64,000 nucleotides of DNA from Klebsiella aerogenes (GCA_029027985.1 CP119076.1:2354422-2418421); one strand, 5' to 3'. Counted from the stretch's first letter, positions 1-10,835 are shown. Program-made: numbers and translations. The notes: generated by a model from the letters alone, not told the origin.

Positions 1-2785
<2,785 letters not shown>

Positions 2786-3850
2786 ATGCAGCGCCGTTCA
2801 GCCACATTAGAAGATGTCGCCCGTGAGGCGGGTGTCTCGCAACAGACGGTTTCGCGGGTGGTAAATCAGCCGCATATTGTCGCGCTACGTACCCGAGAGA
2901 AAGTGTTGCGTGCGATGCAGACGCTGCACTATGTGCCGAACCGTTCAGCGCAGCTGCTGGCGGGTAAAGCGGCGCCGTCGATTGGCTTGATCAGCGCCTC
3001 GCTAACCCTGCATGCGCCATCGCAAATTGCGGCGGCGGTGAAGCGGCACGCTGGCGAGCAGCGGCTGGAGGTTGCTATCGCTATGCCAGCGCAAAGTGAT
3101 TATCCGGCGCTGCAGGCACGGCTGGATGAGTTTCGCGCCCAGCATATTCGCGGCGCTATTATCGGGCTGCCCCTGGAGAGTAGCGTTGCCGAACGGCTGG
3201 CGGCGGAAAACACGGATATTGCCTGCCTGTTTCTTGATGTATCGCCGGAAACTGAGGTCTCTTGCGTGCGTTTCGATCATCGTGATGGTTGCGGCGCTTG
3301 CGTGCGCCATCTTTGGGGGCTGGGGCATCGTGAATTCGGTCTGCTGGCAGGGCCGGAAAGTTCGGTGTCGGCGCGGATGCGTCTTGGCAGCTGGCGCGAA
3401 ACGTTGCACCGGCTGGGCGTGAGTCAATCGGTGACGGTGTTTGGTGACTGGGGCGCCGCCAGCGGTTGGCAAAAAACCTTTGAGCTACTGCATAAGAATC
3501 CGAAGCTAAGCGCGATCGTGGTGGCCAACGATCAGATGGCGCTAGGGGTGCTCAGCGCGCTGGCGCAGCTTAATCGTCGCGGCAGTCAGGCGATATCGGT
3601 GACCGGTTATGACGATACCGCCGACAGCCTCTATTTCCAGCCGCCATTGACCACCGTCGCTCAGGATTTCGACCTGTTGGGCCAGCGCGCGGTGGAACTG
3701 CTTATTCAGCAGATGGCTGCGCCGACAGGCCGCCTGCGCGAACTCCTGCCAGCGCGGTTGGTGATACGTCAGTCGACCTGGCCAATCGCGACGGGCGATG
3801 AAAAAGCGCCGCTTATCGCCGAACTGAAAGCGCTGGTGGAAAAACTATGA
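2786..3850 (+). CDS. lacI: Lac repressor LacI
   Basis: LacI/GalR-family repressor of the lac genes, 354 residues. The N-terminal helix-turn-helix reads LEDVAREAGVSQQTVSRVVN, followed by the hinge region YVPNRSAQLLAGK and a periplasmic-binding-protein-like core. Many E. coli LacI segments recur: LHAPSQI, LFLDVS, LLAGPESSVSAR, VANDQMALG and GYDDTADS. The C-terminus ends in a leucine-containing helix (PLIAELKALVEKL) that could play the part of the E. coli tetramerisation helix. AGGAG precedes the ATG. The divergent arrangement with lacZ is the one known for Klebsiella lac. Confidence 0.95.
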   Translation: MQRRSATLEDVAREAGVSQQTVSRVVNQPHIVALRTREKVLRAMQTLHYVPNRSAQLLAGKAAPSIGLISASLTLHAPSQIAAAVKRHAGEQRLEVAIAMPAQSDYPALQARLDEFRAQHIRGAIIGLPLESSVAERLAAENTDIACLFLDVSPETEVSCVRFDHRDGCGACVRHLWGLGHREFGLLAGPESSVSARMRLGSWRETLHRLGVSQSVTVFGDWGAASGWQKTFELLHKNPKLSAIVVANDQMALGVLSALAQLNRRGSQAISVTGYDDTADSLYFQPPLTTVAQDFDLLGQRAVELLIQQMAAPTGRLRELLPARLVIRQSTWPIATGDEKAPLIAELKALVEKL

Positions 3851-3953
3851 GTACGCCAGCGGTTTATGATTTATTGAACAATGGCGTGCTAGCCTGCAAT
3901 CCTGGCGTAGGGAAGTCCCAACGATTTTTCTGCGTAAAATATTAAATACAATC

Positions 3954-4030
3954 TATACCCTAAATAATTCGGGTTGCAGGCAGGCGGCGAAGCAGCCAAC
4001 GCACATGCAACTTGAAGTATGACGGGTAAA
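3954..4030. repeat. Dispersed enterobacterial intergenic repeat, internally shortened
   Basis: The element is bounded by imperfect inverted ends: TATACCCTAAATAATTCGGG on the left and, inverted, ACTTGAAGTATGACGGGTA on the right, with GTTGCAG and CATGCAA as inner complementary parts. This matches the well-known non-coding palindromic element scattered in Klebsiella, Serratia and Yersinia intergenic regions. The middle, AGGCGGCGAAGCAGCCAACG, is short compared with the longer copies known, so this looks like an internally deleted copy. It lies 100 bases after lacI. Confidence 0.65.
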
Positions 4031-4050
4031 TCCATGCAAGCATTAATTCA

Positions 4051-4076
4051 CCGCCAGTCACATGGCGGTTTTTTTT
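4051..4076 (+). terminator. Rho-independent terminator
   Basis: Stem CCGCCA / TGGCGG with a 6-base loop followed by eight T residues. It lies 200 bases beyond the lacI stop, directly after the dispersed repeat, and is the first good terminator for lacI. Confidence 0.75.
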
Positions 4077-4303
4077 GCCTATTATCTCTGCACATCACTA
4101 AACTCTGATTTTATTATCATCTTCTGGCTGTCGATAAAACACGCTAACACCAGCATAAACACGCTGTTTTCTATCGACCTTGTCTCGAATTTCTCGCGGG
4201 TTGTAATTTTCAAGGCAGCATAAAATGCTGCGAGAGCGGATGGTGGAAAAAACGGTCGTGGTTAATCATACTGATCGCATTATGCAACCTGGTGGTAATT
4301 CCG

Positions 4304-4549
4304 ATGAACGATGATTTTCAGGCCATTAAGAACGAATTTGAAAAGTATGACGATGCAGCGAAAGGGACGGCGGTGGCGTTCGCCATGTATGAAGATTTAG
4401 CCAGGCGTCTGGCGGCTTATTTCCACCGTCTCGATCAGATGAACAAACGGCGTTTTCTACTCAAGCTGGAAGAGGGGGAGCGCGAAATCGGCACCCAGGG
4501 CAACTACGACTGGTACGGGGCGCTAACGCGGTTCCAGCCAGTGGAATGA
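4304..4549 (+). CDS. Small hypothetical protein
   Basis: Predicted soluble, strongly acidic protein of 81 residues starting MNDDFQAIKNEFEKYDDAAK. No signal peptide or membrane segment is visible and I do not recognise the family. Two helical stretches (residues 5-45 and 48-65) can be imagined from the charge pattern. A GTG at 4292 in the same frame is a possible but weaker start; the ATG is preferred because GGTGG lies at suitable spacing. GC content is like the core genome, unlike the AT-rich insert that follows. Confidence 0.6.
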   Translation: MNDDFQAIKNEFEKYDDAAKGTAVAFAMYEDLARRLAAYFHRLDQMNKRRFLLKLEEGEREIGTQGNYDWYGALTRFQPVE

Positions 4550-4708
4550 CGTCCACGCGGGAACACGGTGTTACCCAGCGCCTGGCGCCTTGATTTCAGT
4601 ATGTAACCAACGAGCAAAAGCCTCTAACGGCATCTCATTGATTCTACTAAAAATGAATAAACATGCGTAGTTGGCAGTTTATTCATTGTGACTGCCCATT
4701 TGGAATAA

Positions 4709-4897
4709 CTATTTATCTTTTTTCCTGGAAAGAAGGGTTATATCCACGATGGCAGCAATGATAATTGTTAATACACTACACAAAAACCAATAATCGGGAA
4801 GTATGAAATAATAAAAAATGAATAAAAGTATGACAACGACATAAATACTTACATATGAAGTTGCGTCTTTAAAAAAAGAGAAGAAAAAGCCTTTCAT
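4709..4897 (-). CDS. Small membrane protein, second gene of an overlapping pair
   Basis: A 62-residue protein with two probable membrane segments (VSIYVVVILLFIFYYFI and FLCSVLTIIIAAIVDITLL) and a basic tail SRKKDK. Its start overlaps the stop of the upstream gene by four bases (ATGA), so the two are probably translationally coupled. Base composition is strongly AT-rich and codon use is unlike the neighbouring core genes, which suggests acquisition by transfer. I do not recognise the family. Small paired membrane proteins of this kind may be immunity, holin-like or toxin components, but nothing in the sequence decides this. Confidence 0.5.
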   Translation of the reverse strand: MKGFFFSFFKDATSYVSIYVVVILLFIFYYFILPDYWFLCSVLTIIIAAIVDITLLSRKKDK

Positions 4898-5145
4898 TTG
4901 TTCCGTTTCTCTTTGAGGAATTTCATTATGCCATAGTGAATTGATATGGTTATTAAAAGTGAAAGAAGTAACAAGAAAATAAATAGCGAGTCAAATGATG
5001 CGTTAAATCCTAAAAATGACAAATGCTCTAGTAATGAGATGAAAGTATCAGCATTCCCAAATCTGAATACTATTTCAAAAGTCAGCGCTGATACTATAAT
5101 AAACAAAGCAAGAAACAGGATAATTTTTAAAATCTTCTTTTTCAA
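4894..5145 (-). CDS. Small membrane protein, first gene of an overlapping pair
   Basis: An 83-residue protein with a basic N-terminus (MKKKILK), a first membrane segment at about residues 7-27, a polar loop (RFGNADTFISLLEHLSFLG) and a second segment at about 52-70, ending in KEKRNK. The start is a TTG with GAGG eight bases upstream; no in-frame ATG lies further out. It overlaps the next gene by ATGA. The DNA is AT-rich. No family recognised. Context gives only that the pair is probably one transcription unit. Confidence 0.5.
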   Translation of the reverse strand: MKKKILKIILFLALFIIVSALTFEIVFRFGNADTFISLLEHLSFLGFNASFDSLFIFLLLLSLLITISIHYGIMKFLKEKRNK

Positions 5146-5187
5146 AACCCATTACCTCATGATAGTATAGGGAATAATGTTTTTATT

Positions 5188-5523
5188 ATGAGAAGGATAC
5201 ACTGTAATGTATATATCATCAATCATAAAATCCCGGTAGTGGTTAATTCATTTTGTTTTAAAAATGAAGTTTTGACCAGGCTTAATAAATACTCTATGGC
5301 AATTGTCACTGCAGCATCTTTTTATGGTAAAGTTCAGGTGGCTGCATTAGCTGCCAGAAGATTGCATCAACTATCTCCAGGGTTGTATCAGGATTTTTAT
5401 TCAAATAATATTGAAGTGCTATATTTCTTAATTAGTGACAGCATTGATAAAGCTTTGATTAATTCGATAGGCTTGCGTGGAGAAGATCGATTTATATCTA
5501 TCGTTAAAAATCTTGCAAGATGA
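5188..5523 (+). CDS. Hypothetical protein in AT-rich insert
   Basis: A 111-residue reading frame with no recognised domain. It has no clear signal peptide; the middle (FYGKVQVAALAARRLHQLSPGLYQDFY) looks like amphipathic helix, and the last third (EVLYFLISDSIDKALINS) is mostly helical. The ribosome site is weak, so the true start may be an internal ATG near residue 37. It is divergent from the two small membrane genes and in the same AT-rich segment. Confidence 0.4.
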   Translation: MRRIHCNVYIINHKIPVVVNSFCFKNEVLTRLNKYSMAIVTAASFYGKVQVAALAARRLHQLSPGLYQDFYSNNIEVLYFLISDSIDKALINSIGLRGEDRFISIVKNLAR

Positions 5524-5713
5524 TGTACCTATAGCAAGACTATTAGTCTAAAAATCTTGCATGCCAATATTTCATTGTTTCTTCATCTCCCAATGGGTGA
5601 CGTTAACTTCAATGAAGAGACTGTTATAATTTAGGGTAAGTATGTTCGTTTCTGACATAGTTAGCGGGAAATATCTCTCTGATACCAACAAATGGCCGAA
5701 TGCCACTGTGTAC

Positions 5714-5756
5714 AAAAAAAGCAGAACGCCCCCTGGTGCAAAAGCAGCAGGGGGCG
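5714..5756 (-). terminator. Rho-independent terminator of mgtS
   Basis: On the minus strand a 9-bp stem CGCCCCCTG / CAGGGGGCG is followed by TTCTGC and seven T residues. It begins about 28 bases past the mgtS stop codon. Confidence 0.8.
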
Positions 5757-5783
5757 CTTACGGGTGGGGATTATCGTCGTTCA

Positions 5784-5879
5784 TTAGTCATCCCATTTGT
5801 GACTTAGATACGCGGCAAGAAAACCAAAGAACAGAATCGTTCCCAGTACTGCCATAAATACATGCATGTTTCCCAGCAT
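5784..5879 (-). CDS. mgtS: Small membrane protein MgtS
   Basis: A 31-residue inner-membrane protein, nearly identical to E. coli MgtS (formerly YneM). It reads MLGNMHVFMAVLG, then a hydrophobic segment, ending AYLSHKWDD. In E. coli MgtS binds and stabilises the MgtA magnesium importer and acts on PitA under magnesium limitation. GGAGG lies eight bases before the ATG. A PhoP-type promoter lies about 75-105 bases upstream and a strong terminator follows. Synteny with ydeE matches E. coli in outline, but several accessory genes have been inserted between them. Confidence 0.95.
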   Translation of the reverse strand: MLGNMHVFMAVLGTILFFGFLAAYLSHKWDD

Positions 5880-5951
5880 GGTCTACCTCCATTACGTTTT
5901 GCTTTGCGCTAAGTTGTCCTCATTGAACAGGGTTTACGGTTGTTGGATGAA

Positions 5952-5986
5952 TAATAACCTGGTCAACCTAAACAAAAGATTAACCA
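5952..5986 (-). promoter_or_regulatory. PhoP box and -10 element for mgtS
   Basis: On the minus strand GGTTAA-TCTTT-TGTTTA (5970-5986) matches the PhoP direct repeat GGTTTA-N5-TGTTTA with one mismatch. Twelve bases downstream is TATTAT (5952-5957), the spacing typical of PhoP-activated promoters. This predicts a transcript starting near 5945 and activation at low magnesium. Confidence 0.8.
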
Positions 5987-6021
5987 GTTTAACTATTTCG
6001 CAATGAAACAAATCAGGGGGA

Positions 6022-6237
6022 TTAGATCGCGCGTTCGAGGACAAACAGATAGGCTTCACGCGACCAGAACAGGGCGGTGCGTCGGCGTTCTACCGACATG
6101 GCTTTGACTTCCCATCCTTGCTGAGTGTATTCGGTGAGAAAGCGGCTCATCTTATCGGGATCGGCTTTGGATTCGCCGAACACCATACTGCCCAATATCC
6201 CTTCTTTATAGATAACAACACGGCACTCTTTTTTCAT
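6022..6237 (-). CDS. DUF4177-like small protein
   Basis: A 71-residue soluble protein starting MKKECRVVIYKEGILGS. The segment FLTEYTQQGWEVKAMSVE resembles the core of DUF4177-type proteins (a helix then GWE and a strand). A second ATG two codons upstream (6243) exists, but AAGGA sits eight bases before 6237 and only one or two before 6243, which favours 6237. Function unknown. The regulator gene at 6299-7303 follows upstream in the same direction but is 60 bases away and may be separate. Confidence 0.65.
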   Translation of the reverse strand: MKKECRVVIYKEGILGSMVFGESKADPDKMSRFLTEYTQQGWEVKAMSVERRRTALFWSREAYLFVLERAI

Positions 6238-6298
6238 CAGCATAATCCTTGCAGGCGTAACTCATAGATGAAGGTTATTGTCGCTGGTCACTGTCATT

Positions 6299-7303
6299 TT
6301 ACAACCGTTCGGCGGAAAACTTTTTCCGGTACTGTAAGGGGCTGATAGAGAATTGCTGGCTAAAGTGGCGGCGTAGGGTGCTGGCATTGGCGAAACCGCA
6401 GAGCTCAGCAATACTGTCGATGCTGAGACGGCTATCCGTCAGTTGCTGGCGGGCGCGAATAAGCCGCTCATCCAGTAACCAGCGTGCCGGGGATTTACCG
6501 GTCGCCTGCTGAAAACGGCGCAGGAAGGTACGTGGACTCATGCCCATTCGCTGCGCCAGCGACGCCAGAGTATGACGGTCGGCGAGGTGCTGATGCAGAT
6601 AATCAAATAATTGACCGAGGCGCTGACTTTCGCGCGCTTTAGCCACCGGGCGGATCACCTGCTGTGCCTGTCGGCCATCACGGTGCGGCGAAACCACCAG
6701 TCGCCGGGCGACGATATTGGCGGCGTCGTGGCCGTAATCTTCGCGCACCAGGTGCAGACAGAGATCGATACCGGCGGCGCTGCCAGCGGAAGTCATCAGC
6801 CGCTCGTCGCCGACGTACAGCACATCTTCAATCACCTCAATCAGTGGAAAACGCTGCTGTAGCCGCTCGGTATAGCGCCAGTGCGTGGTGGCCTGGCGAC
6901 CATTGAGCAATCCGGCGGCGGCAAGGACAAACACCCCGGAACAGATGGAAATGATACGACAGCCGCGGGCGTGAGCGGCGACCAGCGCCTGACACAGCGC
7001 GGCGGGGACATCGCCGTCAATATCGCGCCAGCCAGGGACGATAATCGTGCTTGCTTCTTTGAGCAGCGCCAGCCCGCCGTCAGCGACCAGGCGAATGCCG
7101 CCGGTAGCGCGAAGTTCGCCATCATCGATGGCAGCCACCGCAAAACGGTACCACCGATCGCCCATTTCCGGGCGCGGGAGAGCAAAAATCTCGACCGCTA
7201 CGCCGAATTCAAACGTGCAGAGGCCATCATAGGCGACGGCGACGATCAATGGTTGTGACAATGTCACGTTTTTGGTTGTCAGGATCTCAGCGTTTTCTGT
7301 CAT
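6299..7303 (-). CDS. ftrA: GlxA/FtrA-type transcriptional regulator
   Basis: About 334 residues: an N-terminal DJ-1/PfpI-like domain (residues 15-180, with IISICSGVFVLAAAGLLNG around the nucleophile-elbow cysteine, and THWRY) followed by a C-terminal AraC-type DNA-binding domain (about 225-325, TLASLAQRMGMSPRTFLRRFQ and IAELCGFANASTLRRHF). This is the architecture of FtrA. The ATG at 7303 is chosen over the TTG one codon earlier; no strong ribosome site is seen. It is divergent from the rhodanese gene, a pairing common in enterobacteria, so it probably controls it. The ligand is unknown. Confidence 0.85.
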   Translation of the reverse strand: MTENAEILTTKNVTLSQPLIVAVAYDGLCTFEFGVAVEIFALPRPEMGDRWYRFAVAAIDDGELRATGGIRLVADGGLALLKEASTIIVPGWRDIDGDVPAALCQALVAAHARGCRIISICSGVFVLAAAGLLNGRQATTHWRYTERLQQRFPLIEVIEDVLYVGDERLMTSAGSAAGIDLCLHLVREDYGHDAANIVARRLVVSPHRDGRQAQQVIRPVAKARESQRLGQLFDYLHQHLADRHTLASLAQRMGMSPRTFLRRFQQATGKSPARWLLDERLIRARQQLTDSRLSIDSIAELCGFANASTLRRHFSQQFSISPLQYRKKFSAERL

Positions 7304-7371
7304 CAATCGCCGCGGCGGTACGGGTAAAGAGTTAGGTAGAGTAGTGGTACCACAGACAAGGAGAATACGCC

Positions 7372-7785
7372 ATGAGTGTTGTAACCGACTTTACCCCTGC
7401 CGCCCCGGCCGATGCTGCCGCCTGGTTTGCCCGTAAACTGAGCGTCGAGACCGACTGTGCCGACGTTCATCGCGCCCTGCAGGAGGGCGAACCGGACTTC
7501 GTTTTGCTGCACGTTATCGGCAGCCATGCGATGTTCACCCGCCGTCATTTGCCTGGCGCGCTGCATCTGCCGCATCGCGACATCAATGCTCAGCGTATGG
7601 CGCAGTGGCCAGTGGAAACGCTGTTTGTCGTCTACTGCGCGGGGCCGCACTGTAACGGCGCGGATATTGCCGCGTTAAAACTGGCGCAGCTTGGTCGACC
7701 GGTCAAAATGATGCTTGGTGGTCTGACCGGTTGGGCGGACGAAGGGCTGGCTTTTGCCGAAAGCGCCACGACCAACATGAAATAA
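7372..7785 (+). CDS. Rhodanese-like domain protein
   Basis: A 137-residue single-domain rhodanese, cytoplasmic. The active-site loop reads VYCAGPHCNGAD, with the probable catalytic cysteine at about residue 89 and a second cysteine five residues later; HLPGALHLPHRDI is the usual upstream motif. Such proteins move sulfane sulfur or may have a regulatory role. AAGGAG lies eight bases before the ATG. It is divergent from the ftrA-like regulator and is followed by a separate promoter region for the methyltransferase gene. Confidence 0.85.
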   Translation: MSVVTDFTPAAPADAAAWFARKLSVETDCADVHRALQEGEPDFVLLHVIGSHAMFTRRHLPGALHLPHRDINAQRMAQWPVETLFVVYCAGPHCNGADIAALKLAQLGRPVKMMLGGLTGWADEGLAFAESATTNMK

Positions 7786-7842
7786 ATTCAATGGTCATGA
7801 ATTTTTCTCGTTTGCTGATGGCCATCCTGCATGACAGTATCT

Positions 7843-7866
7843 GGACATATAGCCATCCAGAAGTCT
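7843..7866 (+). promoter_or_regulatory. Candidate MetJ box array
   Basis: Three contiguous 8-mers, GGACATAT, AGCCATCC and AGAAGTCT, match the MetJ consensus AGACGTCT at 5, 5 and 7 of 8 positions. The array lies 62 bases before the start of the MetE-like gene, which fits repression by MetJ with S-adenosylmethionine. Assignment is by eye. Confidence 0.6.
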
Positions 7867-7927
7867 AAAAATTCAAATAATGAACTATCACGGTAGGCAA
7901 CTACCTGCCTACCTTTAAGGAGAGACC

Positions 7928-9031
7928 ATGCAACGTCATCAGGCCCCGTTCCGTGCAGATATCGTCGGCAGTTTTTTACGTCCTAACGCCATCAAACAGG
8001 CGCGTATTCAGCTGGCGGAAGGCAACATCGACGCTCAGCATCTGCGCCAGATCGAGAATGAAGCCATTCGTCAACTGGTACAGCAGCAGTGCGACTGCGG
8101 CCTGCACGTGGTGACCGATGGCGAATTCCGTCGCGCGTGGTGGCACTTCGATTTCTTTGACGGCCTGCAGGGCGTTGAGCGTTACGATTCAGAAAAGGGA
8201 ATTCAATTCAACGGCGTGCAGACCAAAGCGCACGGTATTCGCGTCACCGGCAAACTGGCTTTTGGCGATCATCCGATGCTGGAGGATTTCCGCTTCCTGA
8301 AAAGCATTAGCGGCAACGCGCAACCTAAAATGACCATTCCGAGCCCGAGCGTGCTGCATTTCCGCGGTGGACGCAAAGATATCGATAGCGCGGTATATCC
8401 GGATCTGGCCGACTATTTCGACGATCTGGCGACCACCTGGCGTGACGCCATCCGCTCGTTTTATGATGCCGGCTGCCGTTATCTGCAACTGGATGATACC
8501 GTCTGGGCTTATTTATGTTCGGATGAACAGCGTCAGCAGGTGCGCGAGCGCGGCGATGATCCGGACGAACTGGCGCGTACCTATGCCCGGGTGTTGAATA
8601 AAGCGCTGGAAGGTAAACCGCAGGATCTTACCGTCGGTCTGCATGTCTGCCGCGGCAACTTCCGCTCGACCTGGATCTCGGCAGGCGGCTACGAGCCCGT
8701 CGCGGAAATTCTCTTCGGCGGCGTCAATATTGATGCGTTCTTCCTTGAATATGATAACGACCGCTCCGGTGATTTTGCGCCGCTGCGCTTTATCCGCCCG
8801 GGACATCAGCAGGTTGTACTGGGGCTTATCACCACCAAAAACGGCGAGCTGGAAAACCCGGAAGGTGTGAAGGCGCGTCTGCAGGAGGCAGCGCAGTACG
8901 TGCCGCTGGAACAAATTTGCTTAAGCCCGCAGTGCGGTTTTGCCTCCACTGAAGAGGGCAACTCGCTAAGCGAAACCCAACAGTGGGATAAAGTCCGCCT
9001 CGTGACCGGCATCGCCGCCCAGGTCTGGTAA
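7928..9031 (+). CDS. MetE-like methyltransferase (cobalamin-independent methionine synthase C-terminal type)
   Basis: A 367-residue cytoplasmic enzyme of the YxjG/YxjH type, equivalent to the C-terminal catalytic half of MetE and lacking the N-terminal half of the 750-residue enzyme. Motifs: ADIVGSFLRP near the start, VTDGEFRR, YLQLDD, and the zinc ligands His239 and Cys241 (GLHVCRGN) and Cys336 (SPQCGFAS). It probably transfers a methyl group to homocysteine, but the methyl donor cannot be told; such short forms may prefer donors other than methyltetrahydrofolate polyglutamate. AAGGAG precedes the ATG. The MetJ-like boxes upstream support a role in methionine supply. Confidence 0.85.
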   Translation: MQRHQAPFRADIVGSFLRPNAIKQARIQLAEGNIDAQHLRQIENEAIRQLVQQQCDCGLHVVTDGEFRRAWWHFDFFDGLQGVERYDSEKGIQFNGVQTKAHGIRVTGKLAFGDHPMLEDFRFLKSISGNAQPKMTIPSPSVLHFRGGRKDIDSAVYPDLADYFDDLATTWRDAIRSFYDAGCRYLQLDDTVWAYLCSDEQRQQVRERGDDPDELARTYARVLNKALEGKPQDLTVGLHVCRGNFRSTWISAGGYEPVAEILFGGVNIDAFFLEYDNDRSGDFAPLRFIRPGHQQVVLGLITTKNGELENPEGVKARLQEAAQYVPLEQICLSPQCGFASTEEGNSLSETQQWDKVRLVTGIAAQVW

Positions 9032-9041
9032 GTTCATCACC

Positions 9042-9070
9042 GGCCCGCAGAACGCGGGCCTTGTCTATTT
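9042..9070. terminator. Hairpin terminator between convergent genes
   Basis: Stem GGCCCGC / GCGGGCC with a 5-base loop, then TTGTCTATTT. It lies 10 bases beyond the methyltransferase stop and overlaps the end of the convergent XRE gene. Confidence 0.65.
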
Positions 9071-9535
9071 ACGCAACAGTCGCTGTAGACGCGCCTGTCG
9101 CCACTGGCGGATCCAACCGGCAAAGACGAACAGACGCAATCCGCGGATCAGCAGCAATACGCCCCAAATGATCGCCACCCATGCGGACCAATAGTAGCCC
9201 GGTTCGGTGAGCCGATTAATCACCAGCAGCAGAATGCAGACGGTCACCGCCACGCTGAGCGAGCGGAAAAAGCGGCTCTCCTGGCGCACCCGCGCTTTGG
9301 CTTCTTCAATCCGCAGGTCAAGCGACGCTTCATGCCCGGCAGGCGGTTCATCGCTAAGTTCAGCGACGTTTATCTCAAATACGGCGGCAAGCGCGCTAAG
9401 GGTTTCCAACCCAGGACGATCGCCGTTTTCGATGCGTTGGATAGTACGTACGCTGACGCCAGCCAGTTCGGCGAGCTGTTCCTGAGACCAGGCGCGTTGC
9501 AAACGTAATTGTTTCACTCGGGTGCTGCTGTTCAT
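9065..9535 (-). CDS. XRE-family regulator with C-terminal 2TM domain
   Basis: A 156-residue membrane-tethered regulator. Residues 7-62 form a helix-turn-helix of the XRE type (LRLQRAWSQEQLAELAGVSVRTIQRIENG). A linker and charged helix lead to two membrane segments at about 95-110 and 119-137 (VAVTVCILLLVI and WSAWVAIIWGVLLLIRGL), then a basic tail. This matches the known combination of HTH_3 with a 2TM domain. Target genes are unknown; the neighbour ydeE is 115 bases away in the same direction. Confidence 0.8.
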   Translation of the reverse strand: MNSSTRVKQLRLQRAWSQEQLAELAGVSVRTIQRIENGDRPGLETLSALAAVFEINVAELSDEPPAGHEASLDLRIEEAKARVRQESRFFRSLSVAVTVCILLLVINRLTEPGYYWSAWVAIIWGVLLLIRGLRLFVFAGWIRQWRQARLQRLLRK

Positions 9536-9650
9536 GGTGTCAATCTCCGGATGTAAACCTGAGACCAGTGTTGCGTATCAGAACGTCGGGCGCCACGACA
9601 GGCACCTGACAGCCAGGTGACAGCAACCCGACAACCGTGCGACGGCAGGC

Positions 9651-10835
9651 TTACGCCTGAACCGTTTGCCACGGACGCACGTTCATGCCGCGGAAAATCA
9701 TGAGCCACGCGGCGGTAATCGCCAGCATTAAAATAACGAACAGAGACCAGTGCGGCAGATGGGTCAGGATCACCCCGGTCAGCATCGGGTTAAAGGCCGC
9801 GCCTAACCAACCTAATGACTGGGCGGAAAAATAGCTGGCTTTCATCCCCGCAGGCGCAATCTGATCGATCAACATATATTCACCCGGTGCATAAATAACT
9901 TCACCGAGGGTAAAGACAGCGGCGGAGAGCCCCCACAGCATGAGGTTATTACCAGAGATGATAAATCCGCCGAGGCCGACCACATAGCATAAGGTACCGA
10001 AGGTCATCAGCGGGCGAATATTTCGCGCGGATAGCCGACGACCGACGGCATATTGCAGGGCGACCACCACGGCGGCATTCACCGGCAGCACCACTGCAAC
10101 GACCTTCTCCGCAAAATCGCTGGTGCCTGCGACCAGGACATACTGTGAAATACAGGAGGCAAAAGAGCCGCCGACAAATGAAGCCAACAGGCCGGAAAAG
10201 GTGAACCACAGCAGGGCACGGTCGCGCAAAAGCACCGATGGCGTCCACTCCGGGGTGATGCCTTCCACGCTGGCGGCGGATGTGCGCTCAACGAAGATCT
10301 GAATGAACATCAGCGGGAAGGCGGCGCACAGCGCCGCCAGCCAGAACGGCAGATTGATACTCTGCATCACCAGTAGCGTGCCAATCGGCGGCCCTACGGT
10401 CCAACCAATATTCAGAAAGGTATAATTGAGCGAAAAGATGCGCGCTTTCTTTTCCGGCGACAGTACGTCGGCGAACCAGGCTTTCAGCACCGTAGAGAAC
10501 ACCGAGTAGGCGCAATTAATCAGCGAAAAGAAAAACACCACCAGCGCGACGCTATTCACCGCCGGAATGGCAATAAAACCGACGATAAATGCCAGGATGG
10601 CGATCAGCATATAGCGCTTTTTGTCGAATTTGTCGGCGAGGATGCCGAAGCCCATGCTGAAAATCACGCCGACAACCAACGCAATCGACAGCGCATAGCC
10701 GATGACGTCAACCTCCAGTTGGAAGCGGCGGGTGAGGTAGATCGTCATAAAAGGAAGCGTTGCGCCGCGGCCGATAGTTAACAGCAACGACGACGCCAGC
10801 AGCGCTACCGTTGAGCGCCTGATGGTGGTTGTCAT
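9651..10835 (-). CDS. ydeE: MFS dipeptide/amino acid exporter YdeE
   Basis: A 394-residue major facilitator protein with 12 predicted membrane segments, closely matching E. coli YdeE along its length (for example LLTIGRGATLPFMTIYL, GILADKFDKKRYM, FSLINCAYSVF and YAPGEYMLIDQIAP). E. coli YdeE exports dipeptides and gives resistance to some peptide drugs. It neighbours eamA and marRAB as in E. coli. A ribosome site AAGGA lies shortly before the ATG. Confidence 0.92.
   Translation of the reverse strand: MTTTIRRSTVALLASSLLLTIGRGATLPFMTIYLTRRFQLEVDVIGYALSIALVVGVIFSMGFGILADKFDKKRYMLIAILAFIVGFIAIPAVNSVALVVFFFSLINCAYSVFSTVLKAWFADVLSPEKKARIFSLNYTFLNIGWTVGPPIGTLLVMQSINLPFWLAALCAAFPLMFIQIFVERTSAASVEGITPEWTPSVLLRDRALLWFTFSGLLASFVGGSFASCISQYVLVAGTSDFAEKVVAVVLPVNAAVVVALQYAVGRRLSARNIRPLMTFGTLCYVVGLGGFIISGNNLMLWGLSAAVFTLGEVIYAPGEYMLIDQIAPAGMKASYFSAQSLGWLGAAFNPMLTGVILTHLPHWSLFVILMLAITAAWLMIFRGMNVRPWQTVQA

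Noticed and set aside
3847-3945. A 32-residue frame starting MSTPAVYDLL and overlapping the lacI stop by ATGA
   Set aside because: No ribosome site beyond lacI translation itself, no recognisable product, and it runs toward a dispersed repeat. Probably chance.
5642-5857. Plus-strand frame across the mgtS gene
   Set aside because: Antisense to mgtS and its terminator; low support.
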